A DNA stretch of 64,000 nucleotides from Rhizobium sp. SEMIA4064 (GCF_003025035.1 NZ_PYJN01000010.1:96789-160788), one strand, 5' to 3'. Shown: positions 9,862 through 20,928, counted from the stretch's first letter. Numbers and translations are program-made. Notes: generated from the letters alone by a model not told the origin.

Positions 9862-10434
9862 ATGGGCAAGGGGCGTATCGAAGCCTTTTCCGATGGCGTG
9901 ATCGCCATCATCATCACCATCATGGTGCTGGAATTGAAAGCGCCGCATGGCGAGGGGCTGCAGGCGCTCATACCGCTGATCCCGACGCTGCTTTCCTATG
10001 TTCTAAGCTTCGTCTACGTCGGCATCTACTGGAACAATCACCATCATATGTTCCAGGCGGTGAAGCATGTCAGGGGCGGCGTGCTTTGGGCGAACCTGCA
10101 TCTGCTGTTCTGGCTGTCACTGATGCCCTTCGCCACCGGCTGGATGGACGATAACGACTTCGCCATGACCCCGGTGATGGTTTATGGCTTCGTCTTGCTG
10201 ATGTGCGGTTTCGCCTACTACATCCTCGGACGGATGCTGATCCGGGTGCATGGCACGGATTCCGATTTTGCCCACACACTCGGCCCGGATGGCAAGGCCG
10301 CGCTCTCCGTCAGCCTCTACATCCTCGCGATCATCCTTGCCGCCATCAATCCGTTTATCTCCCTCGGCATCTATTTCATCGTCGCCTGCATATGGCTGGT
10401 CCCGGACCGGCGCTTCGAGCGGATGCTGAAGTAG
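9862..10434 (+). CDS. TMEM175-family (DUF1211) integral membrane protein
   Basis: This 190-residue protein opens with RIEAFSDGVIAIIITIMVLE, which carries the FSD signature of the TMEM175/DUF1211 potassium-channel family. About five to six hydrophobic segments follow, including YVLSFVYVGIYWNNHHHMF and a C-terminal pair around ILAIILAAINPFISLGIYFI. Bacterial members form potassium-permeable pores without a classical selectivity filter. The gene stands alone between the c-di-GMP gene and the exonuclease gene. A GAAGAGGGGAAGT ribosome site precedes the ATG. Channel activity is inferred from the family. Confidence 0.88.
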   Translation: MGKGRIEAFSDGVIAIIITIMVLELKAPHGEGLQALIPLIPTLLSYVLSFVYVGIYWNNHHHMFQAVKHVRGGVLWANLHLLFWLSLMPFATGWMDDNDFAMTPVMVYGFVLLMCGFAYYILGRMLIRVHGTDSDFAHTLGPDGKAALSVSLYILAIILAAINPFISLGIYFIVACIWLVPDRRFERMLK

Positions 10435-10506
10435 TGGAAGGCGAATTCGCTCAAAAAGCGCCAATGATCGCTACATAATTGCATAAATCACGCTATCTTT
10501 TGTCCT

Positions 10507-11517
10507 ATGAGACCGGATCAATTGCTGTATCCCGCCCCTGAGGGGCTGTTCTGCCCGATCGGTGGCTTCTATGTCGATCCGGTGCGACCGGTCGAGCGGG
10601 CGTTGATAACGCATGGACATTCCGACCATGCCCGCGCCGGCCATGGCCGGGTGCTCGCCACCCGCCAGACCCTGGACATCATGCGGATACGCTATGGCGA
10701 TGATTTTGCCGGATCGGAGCAGGCGGTCGGTTTCGGCGAGGAGCTGACCATCAACGACGTTCGGGTGCGGTTTCATCCGGCCGGTCATGTGCTTGGTTCC
10801 GCGCAGATCGCGGTAGAGAAGGATGGGCTGCGCATCGTCGTATCCGGCGATTACAAGCGGCGGCCCGACCCGACCTGCGCTGCCTATGTGCCCGTTCCCT
10901 GCGATGTCTTCATTACCGAGGCGACCTTCGGATTGCCGGTGTTCCATCATCCCGATCCGCTGGACGAGACGGCGAAGCTCCTGGCTTCGCTCCGGCAATT
11001 TCCCGAGCGCACCCATCTCATCGGCGCCTACGCGCTGGGCAAGGCGCAGCGCGTCATCCGGCTGCTGCGCGATGCCGGTTACGACAGGCCGATCTATATT
11101 CACGGCGCGTTGGAGACGTTGTGCGATTATTATGCCGGGCAGGGCATCGTCCTCGGCGAATTATTGCCGGCAACGATCGAAAGCCGGGATCAGTCGATCT
11201 TCAAGGGCGCTGTCGTCGTCGGACCGCCATCGGCTTTTTCCGATCGCTGGGCGCGGCGATTCCATGAACCTCTGCCCGCCTTTGCGTCGGGATGGATGAT
11301 GGTGCGCCAGCGCGCCAAGCAGCTCGGCGTCGAGCTGCCGCTCGTCATTTCGGATCATTGCGATTGGCCGGAGCTGACGGAGACCATTTCGGAGCTGAAG
11401 CCGGGAGAAGTCTGGGTCACCCATGGACGCGAAGAAGCGCTTGTGCGCTGGTGCGAATTGCAGGGCATTCCGGCCAAGCCGCTGCATCTGATCGGCTATG
11501 AGGATGAGGGGGACTGA
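10507..11517 (+). CDS. Ligase-associated DNA exonuclease (metallo-beta-lactamase fold)
   Basis: This 336-residue protein belongs to the metallo-beta-lactamase/beta-CASP-like family found next to bacterial ATP-dependent DNA ligases (ligase-associated exonuclease, TIGR04122 type). The metal-binding motif ITHGHSDHARAGHG is present (HxHxDH-like), followed by FHPAGHVLGSAQI and VVSGDYKRRPDPTC, and later a YALGKAQRV segment and a C-terminal SDHCDWPEL. It probably trims DNA ends. Its stop overlaps the ligase start by one base (TGATG), so the two are translationally coupled. It could equally be described as an mRNA 3'-end-processing exonuclease homologue, but the neighbour favours the DNA role. Confidence 0.92.
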   Translation: MRPDQLLYPAPEGLFCPIGGFYVDPVRPVERALITHGHSDHARAGHGRVLATRQTLDIMRIRYGDDFAGSEQAVGFGEELTINDVRVRFHPAGHVLGSAQIAVEKDGLRIVVSGDYKRRPDPTCAAYVPVPCDVFITEATFGLPVFHHPDPLDETAKLLASLRQFPERTHLIGAYALGKAQRVIRLLRDAGYDRPIYIHGALETLCDYYAGQGIVLGELLPATIESRDQSIFKGAVVVGPPSAFSDRWARRFHEPLPAFASGWMMVRQRAKQLGVELPLVISDHCDWPELTETISELKPGEVWVTHGREEALVRWCELQGIPAKPLHLIGYEDEGD

Positions 11518-13154
11518 TGAAAGCCTTCGCAGATCTCCTCGATCGCCTGGTGCTGACGCCGAGCCGCAACGGCAAGCTGAAGCTGCTCACCGACTATTTC
11601 CGCGATACGCCCGACCCGGATCGCGGCTACGGTCTTGCGGCAATCGCCGGCACGCTCGAGGTGCGCAACGTCAAGCCGGCGATGCTGCGCGAGCTCGTGC
11701 TTGAACGCATGGACGAGGTGCTGTTTCGCTATTCCTATGATTATGTCGGTGATCTCGCCGAGACCATCTCGCTGGTCTGGGACAAGGAAAGCGACATCGT
11801 CCGCCCGGCGGGCGAGCAGCCGAAGCTCGGCGAGGTGGTGCGTCGGATGAATGCGCTGGGGCGTACCGAGGTGCGCAGCTTCGTTCGCGACCTGCTCGAC
11901 CGGCTGGATACGTCAGGCCGGTTTGCTTTTCTGAAGCTCGCCACCGGCGCGCTGCGTATCGGCGTGTCGGCGCGGCTTGCCAAGCAGGCTTTGGCGGAGC
12001 TGAGTGATAAGGACGTGACCGAGATCGAAACGCTGTGGCATGGGTTGCAGCCGCCCTATGAGAGCCTGTTTCAGTGGCTGGAGGGCAAGGGCGACAAGCC
12101 GGTGCTGGCGACGCCGGCGATCTTTCATTCCGTCATGCTCGCCAATGCCGTCGAGCCCGGCGATCTCACTGGGCTCGATCCCCTGGATTATGCCGCCGAG
12201 TGGAAATGGGACGGCATCCGCGTCCAGCTTTCGCGGGCGGGTATGACGAGTAAGCTCTATTCCCGCTCCGGCGACGATATCTCCGGCGCTTTTCCGGACA
12301 TCGTCGATGCCATCAGCTTCGAAGGCGTCGTCGACGGCGAATTGCTGATCGGTGGCACGGCGCGCTCCAACAGCCCGACACGCACCTTCTCCGATCTGCA
12401 GCAGCGGTTGAACCGCAAGACGGTGACTGCGAAGATGCTGGAGGAATACCCGGCCTTTATCCGTGCCTATGATCTGCTGTTCGACGGCGAAGAGGATGTG
12501 CGTGCCCGCGGATTTCTTGATCGGCGCGAACGGCTGACGGAAATTATCGAAGCCGCACCCCACGATCGTTTCGACCTCTCGCCGCTGGTCGATTTTACCT
12601 CCTGGGAAGAGTTGGACCGCTTGCGGTCGGCGCCGCCGGATCCCGTGATCGAAGGCGTCATGATCAAGCGCCGCGACAGCGCCTACCTCGCTGGCCGCGC
12701 CAAGGGGCCGTGGTTCAAATGGAAGCGGAACCCATACAATGTCGATGCCGTGCTGATGTATGCCCAGCGCGGCCATGGCAAACGTTCCAGCTACTATTCC
12801 GATTTCACCTTCGGCGTCTGGTCGATGACACCGGAGGGTGAACAACTGGTGCCGGTCGGCAAGGCCTATTTCGGCTTCACGGATGCCGAGCTGGAGGTGC
12901 TCGACAAGTTCGTGCGCAACAATACGATCGATCGTTTTGGCCCAGTAAGAGCGGTGCGCGCCGATCGCGATTTCGGCTTCGTCCTCGAGGTCGCTTTCGA
13001 AGGGATCAATCGCTCGACGCGGCACAAGTCCGGTGTCGCCATGCGTTTTCCGCGAATTGCGCGTCTCAGGCCCGACAAGCCGCCCTACGAGGCGGATCGG
13101 CTGGAAAATTTGGTGGCGCTGATTGACGCCAAGGCCCCTGCCGTTGATGAATAG
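11517..13154 (+). CDS. ATP-dependent DNA ligase (bacterial LigC/LigB-like, cisplatin-type cluster)
   Basis: This 545-residue enzyme seals DNA nicks using ATP. It has an N-terminal DNA-binding domain (about 1-200), an adenylation domain with the nucleophilic lysine in EWKWDGIRVQ (K230), further ligase motifs YSRSGDDISGAFPD, VDGELL, PVIEGVMIKRRDS and WFKWKR, and a C-terminal OB domain ending FPRIARLRPDKPPYEAD. These are the hallmarks of the bacterial ligase family TIGR04120. It follows the exonuclease with a one-base overlap. In many genomes the downstream genes are a ligase-associated Lhr-type helicase and PdeM nuclease; here the next gene is an unrelated exported hydrolase. It is probably a repair ligase, in addition to an NAD-dependent replicative ligase elsewhere. 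Confidence 0.94.
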   Translation: MKAFADLLDRLVLTPSRNGKLKLLTDYFRDTPDPDRGYGLAAIAGTLEVRNVKPAMLRELVLERMDEVLFRYSYDYVGDLAETISLVWDKESDIVRPAGEQPKLGEVVRRMNALGRTEVRSFVRDLLDRLDTSGRFAFLKLATGALRIGVSARLAKQALAELSDKDVTEIETLWHGLQPPYESLFQWLEGKGDKPVLATPAIFHSVMLANAVEPGDLTGLDPLDYAAEWKWDGIRVQLSRAGMTSKLYSRSGDDISGAFPDIVDAISFEGVVDGELLIGGTARSNSPTRTFSDLQQRLNRKTVTAKMLEEYPAFIRAYDLLFDGEEDVRARGFLDRRERLTEIIEAAPHDRFDLSPLVDFTSWEELDRLRSAPPDPVIEGVMIKRRDSAYLAGRAKGPWFKWKRNPYNVDAVLMYAQRGHGKRSSYYSDFTFGVWSMTPEGEQLVPVGKAYFGFTDAELEVLDKFVRNNTIDRFGPVRAVRADRDFGFVLEVAFEGINRSTRHKSGVAMRFPRIARLRPDKPPYEADRLENLVALIDAKAPAVDE

Positions 13155-13244
13155 ATCTTGGTTGATTCCTCACCACAATGTGAGTTGGCCTCGTCTTTCA
13201 ACCCGTGCAGATTTCGATTCGCCGGGCATATTTGGACAGATCAT

Positions 13245-14237
13245 ATGACAACGTCTGAAGACAACGCATTTCGCCCCAGTCGCCGTACCATTCTTGCCGG
13301 TCTTGCCGTAACACTTTTTGCTCCCAACATCGCAAAGGCTGCCGAAACCGCGGCTCCTGTCGCCAAGTCGGTTGATGCCAAGGTTATAGATCCCCAAACT
13401 AGCAAGCCGGCCGTCGCAGTGGCCGAGCCTCCGCTTCTGGTTGGCGATTATGCCAAGGAGCGCCACAAGTTCCGCACCGAGCTTCTGAACAAAGGTCCGG
13501 CGCCCGACAAATATGAGCCGTTGGTCGCGCCATCAGACGCCGATCAGATTTTCTATCGCAGCGGTCTCGGCGGCGAGCTGGAACTCGTTGCCTGGGTATC
13601 GCGCTATGAGCGCACGCCGAAGCCGAGGCCCGCCGTGCTCTTCCTCCATGGTGGCAACGCCATCGGTCAGGGCCATTGGCTGCTGATGAAGCCTTATGTC
13701 GATGCCGGCTACGTCGTCATGATCCCGTCGATGCGCGGCGAAAACGGCCAAAAGGGCAATTTCTCGGGTTTCTATGACGAGGTTTCCGACGTTCTCGCCG
13801 CATCCGACCGTCTGCGCCACCTGCCGGGCGTTGATCCGCATCGCCTCTTCCTCGCGGGGCACAGCGTCGGCGGTACGCTGGCGATGCTGGCGGCAATGTC
13901 GGCCAAACGCTTCCGCGCGGCCACTCCCATGTCAGGCAATCCGGATGCCTTCGCCTTCTTCCATCGTTATCCGGAGGATATCCGCTTCAACGCGAAAAAT
14001 CCGCGCGAATTCCAGATGCGCTCGCCGATCTGCTATGCCCACAGCTTCAAATGCCCTTTGAAGGTCATGCAAGCCAGCGAAGAGGGCACTTTGCAGGCCC
14101 GGGCGACGCTGCTTTCTAAGCGCGCTCTTGCTGGCGGTGTCAAAATGGAAGTGGCGACGGTTCAGGGCAATCACAACTCGTCGCTACCGGGTGAAATCGA
14201 ACAGAGCATCCAGTTTTTCAAGAGTGTGGCGGCCTAA
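13245..14237 (+). CDS. Tat-exported alpha/beta hydrolase
   Basis: This protein of about 330 residues begins with a twin-arginine signal, PSRRTILAGLAVTLFAPNI, followed by AKA, and should be periplasmic. The hydrolase domain has LFLHGGNAIGQGHW (oxyanion region), the nucleophile elbow FLAGHSVGGTLAML and a C-terminal GNHNSS histidine. This matches the alpha/beta-hydrolase fold of the prolyl-oligopeptidase/dienelactone-hydrolase group. The frame is open from 13158, but those 29 extra residues look non-coding, and the ATG at 13245 places the Tat motif near the N-terminus. It ends four bases from the convergent mutase gene. The substrate is unknown. Confidence 0.85.
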   Translation: MTTSEDNAFRPSRRTILAGLAVTLFAPNIAKAAETAAPVAKSVDAKVIDPQTSKPAVAVAEPPLLVGDYAKERHKFRTELLNKGPAPDKYEPLVAPSDADQIFYRSGLGGELELVAWVSRYERTPKPRPAVLFLHGGNAIGQGHWLLMKPYVDAGYVVMIPSMRGENGQKGNFSGFYDEVSDVLAASDRLRHLPGVDPHRLFLAGHSVGGTLAMLAAMSAKRFRAATPMSGNPDAFAFFHRYPEDIRFNAKNPREFQMRSPICYAHSFKCPLKVMQASEEGTLQARATLLSKRALAGGVKMEVATVQGNHNSSLPGEIEQSIQFFKSVAA

Positions 14238-14241
14238 ACGA

Positions 14242-16374
<2,133 letters not shown>

Positions 16375-16414
16375 GGGGCCGATACCTCCGCATATGCCGC
16401 GCTTGCGCCACCCG

Positions 16415-16594
16415 CCTCTGTCACTGTCGTGACATCTCCCCCACAAGGGGGGAGATCGGTAGCGCGTGGCGCCCTCTTACCCGAAACAAACATCGAATCT
16501 GTTGAAATAAAGTTTTGTTGTGCCGTCGAACGGCGCGTCAAACTCCAAACGATCTCCCCCCTTGTGGGGGAGATGTCACGAAGTGACAGAGGGG
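16415..16594. repeat. Paired inverted palindromic intergenic element (RIME-like)
   Basis: Two copies of a segment of about 44 bases lie in opposite orientation at 16415-16458 and about 16550-16594, separated by about 91 bases. Each copy contains two smaller dyads: GTCAC/GTGAC, and CTCCCCC/GGGGGAG around ACAAG or CTTGT. The two copies match nearly perfectly when one is reversed, so the whole region could fold into a long hairpin. The arrangement resembles the rhizobial intergenic mosaic elements (RIME type) that sit between genes. It lies between the small and large mutase subunits and could affect transcript processing or read-through. The family name is from memory. Confidence 0.7.
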
Positions 16595-16627
16595 TGTGTG
16601 CACTTCCCGCAAATTCCACAGCCGCCA

Positions 16628-17980
16628 TCATGCCGCCACCTCATCCAGTCGCACTGGTGCCAACCCCATGCACTCCGCCACGGGCCCTAATTCTCCCAGG
16701 ATAACTACCGACCGCTCTGCCTTCGCAGCAAACAATGTCGTCCCCACAATCGGCTTCGCCGCACGGTTCGTTTTCGCCTCGGCCACCATCGCCGCCAAGC
16801 GGCCACTGGCGATAATCTCCGCAAGCCCGCCATTCCGCTCGATGCCCACGAAAATCTCCCAGGCCTTTTCCGCCAAAGTCTCGGTCAGCGCCTCGATCCC
16901 GCCGGCCCCGGCGGCCGGGTCGACGACGTGGTCGAGATGGCTTTCGGCAATCAGGACGGTCTGCGTATTGCGCGCCAGACGCCGCGCCAGCGGATCGGGA
17001 ATGCCATGGGTCAAGCTATGCGGCAGCACGGAAATCTCGTCGGCGCCCCCGGTGCCGGCAGAGAAGACGGCTATCGTGTTGCGCAAGATGTTGGTTTCCG
17101 GGTCGAGCCGGGTAAGCATGCGGTAGCTCGTTTCCATGTAGAGATGGGCCGTCGGCGGGTGGGAAATGCCGCAGACCTCCGCGATGCGGGCAAAGATCAT
17201 GCGTGCGGCGCGCGCTTTCGCCATGGTGACGAATTGGTTCTGATCGGCAGACAGACAGAGACTCGCCGCGTTCAGGGTCGCCTCCGGTGCGATGCTCGCC
17301 TGATCCAATAGTTTCAGATGGCCGACGAGCGCCGCCGCCATGACGGCCAGTTCCTGGGCCTCCGTTCCGCCGGCATTGTGCACGGCACGACCGTCGGCAT
17401 TGACGAGGGTTCCAGCAAAACCGGTATCGCGCAGGCGCCGGAAGCTCTCCGTCATCTCCTGTGCCATGCCTTTGGAGGCGAAAACGTCGAGGCCGAAATG
17501 CATGGTCGGGAGATGCTGGCTTGTCGCGAATGCCGACGCCAGTGCTGCGGCAAAAGCCGGCGAGAGGCCGTCAAGGCGCAGCGAGACGGCGTTGCCTGAA
17601 ACCGAAGCCGCCAATCTTGCTGCAAACGCCTCGATGTCTGCGTCGATGCCGACACCAAAGGCCGAAGGGCTGGCTTTTGAGATCAGGTTGACGCCGCTAG
17701 CCCCGTTGGCGATATCCTCGTCGAGTTGGGTGAAAGCGCGCTCGATATCCGGATCATCCATACGCTGGCTGACCATCCAAGGACGGTCGATATGGCGGCG
17801 GGCCAATGGTGTGGTATCGGAGCGACGGGCATAGAGCGGCTCGATCGCGATGCCGTCATCCGTTCGCGATACCAGCGCCTCCTGGAAGTCTGCGCCCTTC
17901 AGCGCCCGGTCCACCAGCTTGAGCCATGCCGCACGACTTGCCGGAGCAAAAACGTTCGGGTCGAGACTGTCGATATTCAT
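16628..17980 (-). CDS. Methylmalonyl-CoA mutase, small subunit
   Basis: This protein of about 450 residues resembles the catalytic barrel of methylmalonyl-CoA mutase but belongs to the shorter, non-catalytic partner subunit. It shows WMVSQRMDDPDIERAF near residue 75, NLISKASPSAFGVG, and a C-terminal segment IVGTTLFAAKAERSVVILGE. There is no DxHxxG cobalamin motif, as expected for the small subunit. The start is the ATG at 17980, preceded by GGAGGATAGC, a strong ribosome site; the upstream ATG at 17998 lacks one. It is encoded upstream of the large subunit in the same direction. Together they should form the heterodimeric mutase. Confidence 0.88.
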   Translation of the reverse strand: MNIDSLDPNVFAPASRAAWLKLVDRALKGADFQEALVSRTDDGIAIEPLYARRSDTTPLARRHIDRPWMVSQRMDDPDIERAFTQLDEDIANGASGVNLISKASPSAFGVGIDADIEAFAARLAASVSGNAVSLRLDGLSPAFAAALASAFATSQHLPTMHFGLDVFASKGMAQEMTESFRRLRDTGFAGTLVNADGRAVHNAGGTEAQELAVMAAALVGHLKLLDQASIAPEATLNAASLCLSADQNQFVTMAKARAARMIFARIAEVCGISHPPTAHLYMETSYRMLTRLDPETNILRNTIAVFSAGTGGADEISVLPHSLTHGIPDPLARRLARNTQTVLIAESHLDHVVDPAAGAGGIEALTETLAEKAWEIFVGIERNGGLAEIIASGRLAAMVAEAKTNRAAKPIVGTTLFAAKAERSVVILGELGPVAECMGLAPVRLDEVAA

Positions 17981-18132
17981 GCTATCCTCCGTCCCCATGG
18001 TCTAACCCAAGCCAGGGCAAGGTAAAACAGAAGTTTGGCCAGATGCCGCAATATCTTCGCCTTCGACGCCAGGTTCGCGCCAGCCGCGCCGGTCATCATG
18101 TGGTTGACCGATCCGTATTCAACTGGTTCCCG

Positions 18133-18939
18133 ATGATGGCCGATCTCTTGCCCGCTTCCCGTCGCCTGCTCGCTGTCGCCGCTCTTGCTGCGCTCTCCGG
18201 CTGCAGCATTATTCCCGATACCGGGGCGACCGATCCCGATCGATTTGCTCAGGAAACCGCGCCCATCTTCTATCAGCCTGAAGGCATCGATCCGCAGAAG
18301 GTGGGGCGCCTTCCGGTACAGCCAGTGCCGCAGGCGCGCGACCTTTTCCGCTCGCAATTCAATCAGACCTATGGCCTGCCGACGTCCAATCCGGTGCATC
18401 AGGCCATGTACGCGCAGAAGAGTGAAGACGATTTCACCCTGCCGGCGATCCCCTACAAGCGGATAGACCCGCGTTTTCTGCGTCAGGAAGTGGACTACCG
18501 GACCAATGAAAGACCCGGCACGATCGTCATCGACACGAGGGGGCACTATCTCTATTTCGTCGAGCCGGGCGGCAGGGCGATGCGTTATGGCGTTGGCCTT
18601 GGCGCGGCCGGTTATGCCTGGCATGGCAGAGGCGTCATCCAGTGGAAACAGAAATGGCCGCGCTGGACGCCGCCAAGCGAAATGGTGGCCCGCGAACCGG
18701 AGATCAAGCCGGTTTCGGCCCAACGCGGCGGTATGAATCCCGGGCCGACCAATCCCCTCGGCGCCCGCGCGCTCTATATCTTCCAGAATGGCAGGGATAC
18801 GCTCTATCGCATTCACGGCACGCCGGATTGGCAGTCGATCGGCAAGCAGGCGTCATCCGGTTGCGTACGCATGCTGAACCAGGATGTGATCGATCTCTTC
18901 AATCGTGTGTCGGCAAAGGCGGAAGTTGTCGTTCAGTAG
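18133..18939 (+). CDS. L,D-transpeptidase lipoprotein, first of a tandem pair
   Basis: This protein of about 268 residues starts with a lipoprotein signal, LLAVAALAALSGCSIIPD, with a lipobox cysteine, so it should be anchored in the envelope. The YkuD domain covers roughly 130-268 and ends with HGTPDWQSIGKQASSGCVRM, containing the catalytic histidine and cysteine (about C244) of L,D-transpeptidases that make 3-3 crosslinks in peptidoglycan or attach lipoproteins to it. The frame is open far upstream, but only the ATG pair at 18133/18136 gives a proper signal. It is divergent from the mutase genes and is followed, 153 bases later, by a paralogue. Confidence 0.9.
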   Translation: MMADLLPASRRLLAVAALAALSGCSIIPDTGATDPDRFAQETAPIFYQPEGIDPQKVGRLPVQPVPQARDLFRSQFNQTYGLPTSNPVHQAMYAQKSEDDFTLPAIPYKRIDPRFLRQEVDYRTNERPGTIVIDTRGHYLYFVEPGGRAMRYGVGLGAAGYAWHGRGVIQWKQKWPRWTPPSEMVAREPEIKPVSAQRGGMNPGPTNPLGARALYIFQNGRDTLYRIHGTPDWQSIGKQASSGCVRMLNQDVIDLFNRVSAKAEVVVQ

Positions 18940-19092
18940 TGACAGATTGCAACAAATTTTCGTGATGTTGCATAAGTGCGATAGCCGGGCTGCACTGCGC
19001 TCTTTAGTTTTATTCCTGTCTCTGCGAATCTAGCCGGGAACCGAATCGGGTTGGTTCGGGTTTCCGCTTCCAACAGGAATGATGCTGTCGAC

Positions 19093-19830
19093 ATGAGCCT
19101 GCCTTCTTCTCTTTCCCGACGAAATTTCCTCGCCCTTGCGGGCATCGGCGCCGTTTCGACGCTCGCCGGCTGCGCTTCCACGGTCGAAAGCAACCCGATC
19201 GTCAGCCCGGTGCAGTACAGCGGTTCGACCTATCGCCCCGTCGGCAGTTGGCTTTCCAGCTATAATGGCGAGCAGCCGGACCCGGCCGTAATCTATGCGG
19301 CTATGGATGACGGCGGCTTCCATCTTCCGGCGATACCCTATCAGCAGATCGATCCGAAATATTATCGTCAGCGCGTTGTCGATCCGACCGGCGAGCCGCC
19401 GGGTACTGTCGTCGTCAACACGCGCGAGCGCTTCCTTTATGTTACCGAGCCGGGCGGCACGGCTATGCGCTATGGTATCGGCGTCGGCCGCGAAGGTTTT
19501 GCCTGGCAGGGCCGCGGTGTCATCCAGTGGCGCAAGAAGTGGCCGCGCTGGAACCCGCCGGACGAAATGGTCGCCCGCCAGCCGGAACTCGTTAAATATT
19601 CCATCGCCAACGGCGGCATGGAACCTGGCCTGAAGAATCCGCTCGGGGCGCGCGCGCTTTATATTTTCGAGGACAAGCAGGATTCGCTCTACCGTCTGCA
19701 CGGCAATCCCGATTGGCGCTCCATCGGCAAGGCGGTGTCCTCGGGCTGTGTCCGCCTGCTCAATCAGGACGTCATCGATCTCTATGACCGTGTGCCGGAA
19801 CGCGCGCCGATCCTGGTCACGCAGGCCTAA
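19093..19830 (+). CDS. L,D-transpeptidase, Tat-type lipoprotein, second of a tandem pair
   Basis: This protein of about 245 residues starts SLSRRNFLALAGIGAVSTLAG followed by C, which combines a twin-arginine motif with a lipobox. The YkuD domain shows TEPGGTAMRYGIGVG and HGNPDWRSIGKAVSSGCVR, with the catalytic cysteine at about C219. It is strongly similar along its length to the preceding protein, including the shared IQWRKKWPRWNPP-type segment, so the two arose by tandem duplication. The start at 19093 is chosen because it places the RR motif near the N-terminus; the frame is open from 19051. The predicted export route (Tat) differs from that of its neighbour (Sec-type). Confidence 0.9.
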   Translation: MSLPSSLSRRNFLALAGIGAVSTLAGCASTVESNPIVSPVQYSGSTYRPVGSWLSSYNGEQPDPAVIYAAMDDGGFHLPAIPYQQIDPKYYRQRVVDPTGEPPGTVVVNTRERFLYVTEPGGTAMRYGIGVGREGFAWQGRGVIQWRKKWPRWNPPDEMVARQPELVKYSIANGGMEPGLKNPLGARALYIFEDKQDSLYRLHGNPDWRSIGKAVSSGCVRLLNQDVIDLYDRVPERAPILVTQA

Positions 19831-19867
19831 GTTTTGGACATGTTGTTGACGAGTGGAATTTAACGGC

Positions 19868-20329
19868 TCATTCGGCCGTTAAATTCGCTCTCAACCGCTG
19901 CAGTCGGTCGCGCAGACTGGCCATTTCATCCATGTCGCAGCCGACGGCTTCGCCGATGGCGGCCATGATCGTAGCGACCTGGCATTTCATGCCGGTGCCC
20001 TTTTCCGTCAATGAAACGATGACCTGCCGTTCGTCCTTTGGGTCGCGCACGCGGCCGATCAGGCCGGCTTGCTCGAGGCGTTTCAACAGCGGTGACAGCG
20101 TGCCCGAATCGAGGTCAAGCTGCTCGCCGATGGTCTTGACCGGTAAGCAGCCCTTTTCCCAGAGCACCAGCATCACCAGATATTGCGGATAGGTCAGGCC
20201 GACACGATCGAGGATCGGTTTGTAGGCGCGGTTGAAGGCATGGGCAGTTGCGTAGACGGCAAAACAAAGCTGCCGTTCCAGCCGCTTTTCCTCATCCGGG
20301 ATTGCCCGCTCCTGCACCTCGTCCGTCAT
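19868..20329 (-). CDS. ohrR: OhrR, peroxide-sensing MarR-family repressor
   Basis: This 153-residue MarR-family protein has the OhrR signature: the N-terminal QLCFAVYATAHAFNRAYKP, with a single reactive cysteine at about residue 22, followed by LTYPQYLVMLVLWE and a winged-helix segment GEQLDLDSGTLSPLLKRLEQ. In the family, oxidation of this cysteine by organic hydroperoxides releases the repressor from DNA. It is divergent from ohr, separated by 133 bases that contain an imperfect dyad. The pairing strongly supports the assignment. Length and start are normal for the family. Confidence 0.93.
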   Translation of the reverse strand: MTDEVQERAIPDEEKRLERQLCFAVYATAHAFNRAYKPILDRVGLTYPQYLVMLVLWEKGCLPVKTIGEQLDLDSGTLSPLLKRLEQAGLIGRVRDPKDERQVIVSLTEKGTGMKCQVATIMAAIGEAVGCDMDEMASLRDRLQRLRANLTAE

Positions 20330-20398
20330 CGCTGCTCCCGCCAGTTTCTTGTTGATCTCATTGTCACAGGTTCATTTTTCAAAATCAAATTACAAAAA

Positions 20399-20429
20399 TA
20401 TATTGCGCACGATTAAATCGCGTTATATA
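20399..20429. promoter_or_regulatory. Imperfect dyad, probable OhrR operator between ohrR and ohr
   Basis: The half-sites TATATTGCGC (20399-20408) and GCGTTATATA (20420-20429) form a dyad with 8 of 10 pairs matching and an 11-base centre. It lies in the AT-rich ohrR-ohr intergenic region, 33 bases upstream of the ohr start, and could cover the ohr promoter. Binding by OhrR is inferred from position only. Confidence 0.55.
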
Positions 20430-20462
20430 CAGTCTTCATCCAACTCGCAAAGGAGATCTGAC

Positions 20463-20885
20463 ATGCCTATCCTCTACACCACCAAGGCTTCTGCCACCGG
20501 CGGCCGTGCGGGCCACGCCGTTTCTGAAAACGGCGTTCTTGACGTTACCCTGACCGTGCCGAAGGAGCTCGGCGGTGACGGCGCTACCGGCACCAATCCT
20601 GAGCAGCTCTTCGCTGCGGGCTATTCCGCCTGCTTTCTGGGCGCCCTGAAATTTGTTGCGGGTCAGCAGAAGGTCAAGATTCCGGAAGACGCCAAGGTGA
20701 CGGCAACGGTCGGCATCGGGCCGCGTGCGGATGGCACCGGCTTCGGCATCGAAGTCTCGCTGTCGGTTCATATTCCCGGCATGGACAAGGCCGAAGCTGA
20801 AAAGCTCGCCGCTGCCGCTCACATCGTCTGCCCCTATAGCCATGCCATGCGCACCTCCACGGAAGTGCCGGTCACGGTTGCCTGA
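20463..20885 (+). CDS. ohr: Ohr, organic hydroperoxide resistance thiol peroxidase
   Basis: This 140-residue OsmC/Ohr-family protein reduces organic hydroperoxides with thiol chemistry. Both active cysteines are present: C57 in YSACFLGAL and C123 in IVCPYSHAMR, plus the characteristic GTNPEQLFAAGYSAC segment. The ATG at 20463 follows the strong ribosome site AAGGAGATCTGAC. The frame is open from 20349, but those residues lie in the AT-rich promoter region. It is divergent from ohrR, which probably represses it, and is followed by a strong terminator. Confidence 0.95.
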   Translation: MPILYTTKASATGGRAGHAVSENGVLDVTLTVPKELGGDGATGTNPEQLFAAGYSACFLGALKFVAGQQKVKIPEDAKVTATVGIGPRADGTGFGIEVSLSVHIPGMDKAEAEKLAAAAHIVCPYSHAMRTSTEVPVTVA

Positions 20886-20928
20886 GAATAGGCTTTTCCA
20901 TCTTCCGAACTGACGGAACGGATGCGAC

